Shown piece after piece: positions 58,559 to 64,000 of a stretch of 64,000 nt of DNA. How positions within the stretch are numbered: the first letter of the stretch is position 1; each line of letters starts with the position of its first letter. The stretch covers positions 1-64,000 of the forward strand of contig CAZMMX010000001.1 in the NCBI GenBank assembly GCA_964567485.1, written 5' to 3'. Under the pieces are notes generated by a model. The model was not told where the DNA came from and ran no database searches. It worked only from the letters and a program-made list of their open reading frames with translations. The translations under genes and the position numbers were made by a program. The stretch is from UBA1413 sp964567485. Its GTDB lineage: Bacteria > Bacteroidota > Bacteroidia > Bacteroidales > Prolixibacteraceae.

Positions 58559-61051
58559 TCACATATCGAGTTCTACGATGGTAATCCCTGCTCCCCCGAA
58601 TCTGACATCTTCATCAGCGGCAAATTTTACCATGGGATCGGCCTTAAGGTATTGACGGATCATCTCTTTGAGGATGCCTTCACCCTTTCCGTGGAGGATA
58701 CGCAAACGACTCACCTGGAACATCACAGCTTCATCGAGCCAACCCTGAATCCTGGCCAGGGCAGCGTCAGCCCTCTCTCCCCTGACATCGATCTCGCTTT
58801 TAAAGTTCATCCGACGTTCACTGTAATCGAGGGTCATGGCCACTCCTGACCTTCCCTTGCGCGGGGAAGCGGCAACTCCCTGGGGGCCTCTCTTCTCGAG
58901 GTTCTTGAGTGGTATCGTGGAAATAAGCTGTCCAAAGGCGACCATGCCATTTCTCTCATTGAATTCCACCAACTCCCCGGTAAGCTCCTGGCCCACGATC
59001 CTGACTTGGTCCCCCACCTTCCACGGCACATCCTCTACCTTAGCGGCACGGAGCGCAGAATCCTGATGCTCAGGCGGTGATGGTTCCTTGCGCCCCAGTC
59101 TCCCCGCCACTTTTTTCACTTTCCCTACCGTGGCTACCAGCACCTTATCCTCGGCGATCTCTCCGTTGGCCACTTCATGGCGTAACTTCTCCACCGCCTC
59201 CCGGGCCTGGCGCGTGGGCTCTTTGGCAGCCTGCGACTCTTTGATTTCCCTGACGGCATTCTCAATCTGCCGGTTCACTCCCGCCAGCAATGCCCGGGCC
59301 TCTTCGCGGGCACCCCTGAGGATCTCCTTTCTCTGCTGACGAATCTCCTCCAGCTCACGGGAATAGGTGCCGGCCAGCTCCTCCACGCTCTTCTCCACCT
59401 TCCTGATATTCTGCCGCTTGGTCTCCCAGTAATGCTTATCGCGGGTGATCGACCGCAGGTTCCTGTCAAAATCGATCTGCTTCTTGCCCACCTTTTCGGT
59501 GGCCTCCTGCAGAATGGCCTCAGGAAGACCTATCTTCCTGGCAATCTCAAAGGCAAAGGAACTGCCCGGCTTGCCGATCTCCAGCCGGAAAAGAGGATCC
59601 ATTTTGTGGGCATCATAGAGCATGGCGCCGTTGATGATCCCCGGGGTCCCCGAGGCCATGTGCTTCAGGTTGGTATAATGGGTGGTCACCACCCCGAAGG
59701 TCATCTGCCGGTTCAGCTGGTGCAGGATAGCCTCGGCAATCGCCCCTCCCAGCATCGGCTCGGTCCCCGTGCCGAATTCATCGATCAGCACCAGGGTACG
59801 CCCGTCGCTGTGACGTACGAAATATTTCATGTTCAGCAGGTGGGAACTGTAAGTGCTCAGGTCGTCCTCAATCGACTGTTCATCGCCGATATCGATGAAA
59901 AGACGGTCGAAAACCCCGGTATGGCTTCCCTCTCCCACCGGAATCAGCAGTCCGTTCTGGAGCATGTACTGGATCAGCCCCACACTCTTCAGGCATACCG
60001 ATTTTCCACCGGCATTGGGCCCGGAAATCAAAAGAATGCGTTGTTCGCCAGTCAGGGTGATATCGAGGGGAACGATCTTCCTGTTTTCCCGCTTCAGGGA
60101 GAGCATCAGCAGAGGGTGGACCGCCTGCTTCCAATCGAGGACGGGACTCCCCGAGAAATCGGGTTTGATGGCCCCGAAAAGCCGGGCCAGCAACGCCTTG
60201 GACCGGATAAAATCCATCTCCCCCAGGAATTCGTTGGAACCAATCAGATCATCGATATAAGGCCTGATGTCATCGCAGAAACGGACCAGTATTCTGATGA
60301 TTTCCCGTCTTTCCTCATTCTCCAGTTCCCTGATGCTGTTGTTCATCTCGACAATCTCGGCCGGCTCAATATAGGCGGTTTTCCCCGTGGCCGACTCATC
60401 GTAGACGATGCCCCTGATTTTCCGCTTGTGCGCCGAAGGAACCGGGATCACCGCCCTGCCATCACGAATCGAGACTGAAGAGCCCTCTTCAGCCCACCCC
60501 TCTTTCTGGGCCTGCTTTAGAATCGACTGAAGCCTGCGGGAAATCCCCGCCAACAACGCCGCCAGATCTTTACGGATCTGCGCCAGCTCAGGCGACGCCT
60601 TATCCCTGATCTTGCCGTAACGGTCCAGAATCACGTCAATCCGCTCATATACCGACGGATAAATGGTGATCTTCCGTGCCTTCCGGAAAAGCAACGGTAA
60701 GATCTGCTCCTTCTCCTTACCAAAAAAATGAACGATCGCCCTGAGGGTTTCCAGCGACCTCTTCAGGTTGAAAAGCTCTTCCACTTCCATGAAACGCCCT
60801 TCCAATCGGATATGATGAAGCGTTTTCCGAATATCAAAGTAGTTGGTGACGGGAAATTGGGGAAACTCAGCCAAAATACGCACAAATTCATCGGTCTCCC
60901 CGAGCTGCTCCCTGAGCAACGCCTCATCGGCCGTGAAGTGCATCCGGTCCACCCACTCCTCACCCAGGGGACTGATACAGTTATGCTTCAGCATCTCCCT
61001 GATCCGGTCAAAGCCGATCTTACTCTCAAAATTCTCCGGGTATACCCCCAT
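58559..61051 (-). CDS. mutS2: Endonuclease MutS2
   Basis: About 830 residues from ATG 61051 (MGVYPENFESKIGFDRIREMLKHNCIS); the longer frame from 61216 adds 55 residues unlike the family. The MutS core ATPase has Walker A ISGPNAGGKSVCLKSVG and Walker B LVLIDEFGTGTEP. A coiled-coil region (about 500-600) is followed by the C-terminal Smr domain, with DVRGERADAALARIQGWLDEA and the HGKGEG nuclease motif. MutS2 removes stalled ribosomes or recombination intermediates in other bacteria; it lacks the mismatch-binding domain I of MutS. Complete domain set. It stands alone on the minus strand. Confidence 0.94.
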   Translation of the reverse strand: MGVYPENFESKIGFDRIREMLKHNCISPLGEEWVDRMHFTADEALLREQLGETDEFVRILAEFPQFPVTNYFDIRKTLHHIRLEGRFMEVEELFNLKRSLETLRAIVHFFGKEKEQILPLLFRKARKITIYPSVYERIDVILDRYGKIRDKASPELAQIRKDLAALLAGISRRLQSILKQAQKEGWAEEGSSVSIRDGRAVIPVPSAHKRKIRGIVYDESATGKTAYIEPAEIVEMNNSIRELENEERREIIRILVRFCDDIRPYIDDLIGSNEFLGEMDFIRSKALLARLFGAIKPDFSGSPVLDWKQAVHPLLMLSLKRENRKIVPLDITLTGEQRILLISGPNAGGKSVCLKSVGLIQYMLQNGLLIPVGEGSHTGVFDRLFIDIGDEQSIEDDLSTYSSHLLNMKYFVRHSDGRTLVLIDEFGTGTEPMLGGAIAEAILHQLNRQMTFGVVTTHYTNLKHMASGTPGIINGAMLYDAHKMDPLFRLEIGKPGSSFAFEIARKIGLPEAILQEATEKVGKKQIDFDRNLRSITRDKHYWETKRQNIRKVEKSVEELAGTYSRELEEIRQQRKEILRGAREEARALLAGVNRQIENAVREIKESQAAKEPTRQAREAVEKLRHEVANGEIAEDKVLVATVGKVKKVAGRLGRKEPSPPEHQDSALRAAKVEDVPWKVGDQVRIVGQELTGELVEFNERNGMVAFGQLISTIPLKNLEKRGPQGVAASPRKGRSGVAMTLDYSERRMNFKSEIDVRGERADAALARIQGWLDEAVMFQVSRLRILHGKGEGILKEMIRQYLKADPMVKFAADEDVRFGGAGITIVELDM

Positions 61052-61309
61052 CATAGCGACTGGTCTGAAAAAACGGCGAAAAATAACCATTTTCTGTGGA
61101 ATTACCTGTGCTGCCCGGGCTCTTCCGTAAATCTTCGTTTCCAGCGCTGCGAGAACATCTGCTGATCTGTTCATCCCCTGTTCAGGAAGTGAAGCTCCCG
61201 GCAGTAGAGGCGGCATGGAATCCTATTCCGTCAAGGATTTCCTGAATACGTTGTTCGCTTACCCATGGCAGCGACGGGGATGGCGCTCGCGGAATTCAGA
61301 GTCGGAGAA

Positions 61310-62989
61310 TCAATCCTTGGGCACCTTCTCACCGGGATAACGGTCAGCATATTCTTTCCAGAACAGCCTGACCTCGTTTTTCATCTCCTTGTGGAGCATC
61401 AGAATACCCAGAAGGTTAGGAATGGTCATCAAGGCAATGGAGATTCCTGAGAGGGTCCAGATGATGGTGGTATCGGTGAATGAGGCCAGGAAAAAGCCGG
61501 CGATGAAGACGGTGCGATACCAGAACACCCCCTTGCTTCCGAAGAGGTAGGTGACTGCCCGGTCGCCGTAGTAAGACCAACTGATCGCCGTGGAAAAGGC
61601 GAAGAGGAGTAATCCAAAAGTGACGATATAGCTGCCGTATTTCCCCAGCCAGCTCTTACTGAAGGCCACGTTGGTAAGGGGGGCACTGTGGAGCAGCGAT
61701 TTCCCTGACATGGTCATTCCCTCTGGCAGAAGAGGTTTTCCCCCCTCAAAGGTGATCTCCCCGGAATAGGGGAATCCCCTGAGGTCCACCCTGATCTCTT
61801 CAGCCACCGACCGGGCATGAAGGATGGTGGGAGAATCGGGAATAACGCCCTCGCTGACCGCCAGGGTACCACTGAAATGCGCCAGGCTCTTCTTTCCGCC
61901 CAGATAGTCATGCAGAAGGGCGGCATCACCCGGGTCTGCCTCCTGATAGTTCTCTGCCAGGGCCACAATGTCAGCAATCTGGAACTGGTTCTGGTGTTTT
62001 TCATTCCACACTCCGGAAGCCAGAAGGACCATGCCGGTGAGCATGCAAATGATGATGGTGTCGATAAATGGTTCCAGCAAGGCCACCAGACCCTCCGAGA
62101 CCGGTTCATGGGCACGTGCCGCAGCATGGGCGATGGGCGCCGATCCCTGTCCGGCCTCGTTCGAAAAAAGCCCGCGATTCACCCCCCGGTTGAAGGCAAA
62201 GGCCAGTCCGGCCCCCAGGAACCCCCCGGTGGCGGCGGTTCCCGTGAAGACATCGTGCACGATGGCATACAGCGAAGGGAGGATATTCTGGTAATTATAG
62301 ACGATCACGGCCATGGCCCCGAAAAAGTAAAAAAAAGCCATGAAGGGAACCAAGCGTGAGGTGACCTTGGCAATGCGTTTGATACCTCCCAGAATGACCG
62401 CCGCCAGAAGAACCGCCAGCACAGCCCCGGTAATCCACCGCTCCACACCAAAGGTGGTAAACATGGCATTGGAGATGCTGTTGATCTGGGGCAGATTGCC
62501 GGTACCAAAGGAGGAGAGGATCACAGCCACGGCAAAAATGGCCGCCAGCCAGGGCATTTTCAGCCTGTTCTTCATGTAATACATGGGCCCCCCGGCAATG
62601 GAGCCATCGTCGGCGATCTCCCTGTATTTATGGGAAAGGGTCACCTCGACGAACTTGGTGGTCATCCCCACCGCAGCAGTCATCAGCATCCAGAACAGAG
62701 CCGCCGGACCGCCCAGATGAACGGCCAGGGCCACCCCTGCGATGTTACCGGTGCCTACCGTCCCCGATAAGGCCGTAGTCAACGCCTGAAAATGGGAGGT
62801 GTCGCCAACATCCCCCACCCGGTCAAACTTGCCCCTGACAATCCTGACAGAATGCTTTAGATACCGGAACTGCGGAAACTTCAGATATATCGTGAAAAAG
62901 AGACCCGTGCCGAGAAGCAAAAAGACAAACCACTGCGACCCGCCAATGTACCCGTCAATCGTACTCAGAAATTCATTCAATCGGTGCAT
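61310..62989 (-). CDS. AGCS-family Na+:alanine/glycine symporter
   Basis: About 559 residues from ATG 62989 (MHRLNEFLSTIDGYIGGSQWFVFLLLG); the longer frame from 63046 is leader sequence. About 10-11 membrane segments. The AGCS signature is LSGTVGTGNIAGVALAVHLGGPAALFWM (about 72-99), followed by GGPMYYMKNRL and AFNRGVNRGLFSNEAGQGSAPIAHAAA. A soluble insertion of about 90 residues (NEKHQNQFQIADIVALAENYQ and on, 330-430) splits the C-terminal membrane region and is longer than in short AGCS members. It imports alanine or glycine with Na+. A TATTTTTA box in the 60-bp leader probably drives it; a structured RNA and terminator lie just upstream. Confidence 0.92.
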   Translation of the reverse strand: MHRLNEFLSTIDGYIGGSQWFVFLLLGTGLFFTIYLKFPQFRYLKHSVRIVRGKFDRVGDVGDTSHFQALTTALSGTVGTGNIAGVALAVHLGGPAALFWMLMTAAVGMTTKFVEVTLSHKYREIADDGSIAGGPMYYMKNRLKMPWLAAIFAVAVILSSFGTGNLPQINSISNAMFTTFGVERWITGAVLAVLLAAVILGGIKRIAKVTSRLVPFMAFFYFFGAMAVIVYNYQNILPSLYAIVHDVFTGTAATGGFLGAGLAFAFNRGVNRGLFSNEAGQGSAPIAHAAARAHEPVSEGLVALLEPFIDTIIICMLTGMVLLASGVWNEKHQNQFQIADIVALAENYQEADPGDAALLHDYLGGKKSLAHFSGTLAVSEGVIPDSPTILHARSVAEEIRVDLRGFPYSGEITFEGGKPLLPEGMTMSGKSLLHSAPLTNVAFSKSWLGKYGSYIVTFGLLLFAFSTAISWSYYGDRAVTYLFGSKGVFWYRTVFIAGFFLASFTDTTIIWTLSGISIALMTIPNLLGILMLHKEMKNEVRLFWKEYADRYPGEKVPKD

Positions 62990-63053
62990 TGTGCTGTTTT
63001 TCGTTAGGTCTGGTAAAAATAACATTCTCACGCGAATGACCAACACAGGGCAT

Positions 63054-63079
63054 AAAAAAAGCCCGGCATTGCCGGGCTT
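63054..63079 (-). terminator. Intrinsic terminator upstream of the symporter gene
   Basis: On the minus strand AAGCCCGGCA and TGCCGGGCTT (63079-63070 and 63068-63059) form a 10-bp stem with a 1-nt nominal loop, then seven T. It ends a transcript coming from the right (the structured RNA), about 65 bp before the symporter start. Confidence 0.8.
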
Positions 63080-63188
63080 CTATAATAAAAATGGGGAAAG
63101 CTGTATGGACGCTTTTTGAAGATGATTGATGATTTACAAACCCCTAAACACAAAACCAATCATATAAAATACAGAAGATGCTTTCCCC
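63054..63188 (-). ncRNA. Candidate small structured RNA with terminator
   Basis: GGGGAAAGC (63093-63101) and GCTTTCCCC (63180-63188) can close a stem that extends inward through CTGTA/TACAG (63101-63105 and 63170-63174) past a 6-nt bulge. An inner stem ATGATTG/CAATCAT (63122-63128 / 63157-63163) follows. The intrinsic terminator at 63054-63079 has its T-run on the minus strand, giving a transcript of about 135 nt. It is not similar to tRNA, a glycine riboswitch or 6S RNA as far as I can tell. Either an independent small RNA or an attenuated leader of the AGCS gene. Confidence 0.45.
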
Positions 63189-63369
63189 AATACTTATTTC
63201 AAACAACTGTTACACGCGTTCCAGAGACTAAACGAAAACCATGCCATGAAAATAAACCACTCATTATCAAAATATTTTATTCTGTTCATCACATTTTAGC
63301 TTCCCATTATGGGAAAGAGTTGCCCAAAATGAAAAAGATACTCATGACACAGGTTCCTCTGCAAACATC

Positions 63370-63377
63370 TATATTTG
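63370..63377 (+). promoter_or_regulatory. Bacteroidota -7 box for the RNA methyltransferase gene
   Basis: TATATTTG followed by CAG, just 11 bp before the GTG at 63389; it favours that start over the ATG at 63329. Confidence 0.5.
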
Positions 63378-63388
63378 CAGAAAAAAAC

Positions 63389-64000
63389 GTGCGAAGAAAG
63401 AAAACAAAGCCCTGCTACGGGCAGGTAATGATTACCGGTATTGGATCTGAGGGCAAATCCCTTGCCAAAGTGGGAGATAAGGTGGTCTTTACTGACCATG
63501 CCATTCCCGGCGATGTGGTGGACCTGCAGGTCACCGTGAGCAAAAAGCGGTATGAAGAGGCACGTGTGGTACGTTATCATGCTTATTCCCCCGACCGTAC
63601 CGCCCCCTTTTGCCGGCACTTCGGATTGTGCGGGGGATGCAAATGGCAGTTCCTCCCCTACGAACTGCAGCTCTCCTATAAACAGCAACAGGTTCAGGAC
63701 CAATTGGAACGCATCGGAAAAATTGAGCTTCCCCCCATGTTTCCCATCCTGGGATCAGAGGAAACCCGGTTTTACCGCAATAAACTTGAATTTTCCTTCT
63801 CCGACAACCGGTGGCTCACCAAAGATGAGCTCGATACGGGAGAACCAGTCTCCTCACGTGATGCCCTCGGCTTTCATGTCCCCGGAATGTTCGACAAAAT
63901 CTTCCAGGTCGATGAGTGCTGGTTACAACCCGAGCCCTCCAATAAAATCCGCAATTTTCTCTATGATTATGCCACCAGGGAGGGACTGGAATTTTATAAT
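63389..64000 (+). CDS. rlmD: RlmD/TrmA-family RNA uracil-C5 methyltransferase, 5' part
   Basis: 204 codons to the window end with no stop, so the gene continues to the right. The N-terminal TRAM-like domain reads GQVMITGIGSEGKSLAKVGDKVVFTDHAIPGDVVDLQV. The iron-sulfur cysteines CRHFGLCGGCKWQ (C-x5-C-x2-C) are near 79-88, followed by QLERIGKIELPPMFPILGSEETRFYRNKLEFSFSDNRW, the standard RlmD/RumA entry to the methyltransferase domain. It would methylate U1939 of 23S rRNA or a tRNA uridine using S-adenosylmethionine. GTG at 63389 is chosen because family members start just before the Lys/Arg-rich RRKKTKP and the -7 box overlaps any upstream start; ATG at 63329 is the alternative. Confidence 0.9.
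   Translation, partial: MRRKKTKPCYGQVMITGIGSEGKSLAKVGDKVVFTDHAIPGDVVDLQVTVSKKRYEEARVVRYHAYSPDRTAPFCRHFGLCGGCKWQFLPYELQLSYKQQQVQDQLERIGKIELPPMFPILGSEETRFYRNKLEFSFSDNRWLTKDELDTGEPVSSRDALGFHVPGMFDKIFQVDECWLQPEPSNKIRNFLYDYATREGLEFYN

Noticed and set aside
63054..63188. Glycine riboswitch ahead of the AGCS gene
   Set aside because: The conserved glycine-aptamer core could not be found; only a generic stem-loop unit is present.

Overview
The window reads as a chromosomal segment of a Bacteroidota bacterium, most likely Bacteroidales-like. Three lines of evidence point there. Many genes are preceded by the Bacteroidota -7 promoter element TAnnTTTG, often as TATTTTTG or TATATTTG followed by CA. Most starts lack a Shine-Dalgarno sequence. 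The gene families are typical: a complete Bat aerotolerance operon, an UpxY/NusG paralogue, a Bacteroidota-type LptD, a DUF3276/PUR-alpha protein, and a TerB-DnaJ protein. Gene content is mostly housekeeping, interrupted by two accessory zones.

Zone A (1-5.6 kb) is a pile-up of mobile elements. It holds a truncated IS256-type transposase, a degenerate repeat, a 5'-truncated XRE regulator, and then an apparently intact 4.1-kb element bounded by 14-bp inverted repeats (1112-1125 / 5179-5192). That element carries a zinc-ribbon protein, a ParB-like protein, an IS21-type DDE transposase and an IstB-type ATPase in one compact operon ending in a terminator. It is the most unusual system in the window. 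From 5.6 to 21 kb the genes are core: an LptD-like protein, a cell-wall amidase with a SPOR domain, an MCE protein, DnaA, a YigZ-family protein, PyrB-PyrI behind a structured leader with an intrinsic terminator, a FucP transporter, tRNA-Leu, a secreted DUF4350-like protein, and a small surface-polysaccharide group (a WbpA-type nucleotide-sugar dehydrogenase, UpxY, a WlbA/WbpB-type oxidoreductase). tRNA-Ser and tRNA-Pro follow.

Zone B (21.3-29.8 kb) holds transposase remnants downstream of tRNA-Pro, then a 2438-residue secreted protein. That protein is built from a LamG-like domain, four TIG + seven-repeat FG-GAP modules (28 repeats, implying four seven-bladed propellers) and a duplicated C-terminal domain.

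From 29.8 kb onward: TruA, Hsp20, the MoxR-DUF58-BatA-BatB-BatC-BatD-BatE operon (31.4-40.0 kb), FabI, PdxH, DnaX with an A10 slippage site splitting gamma from tau, glutathione peroxidase, a GPP34 protein coupled to photolyase, threonine aldolase-rhomboid, NusB, YajC-YbbR-CoaE-DnaJ-like, DUF3276, FolD, divergent Ffh/Tex, a small acidic protein, MutS2, an AGCS Na+/amino-acid symporter with a candidate small RNA upstream, and the start of an RlmD/TrmA-type RNA methyltransferase cut by the window end.

All functional calls come from reading translated sequence and family motifs. No alignment, profile or folding program was run.
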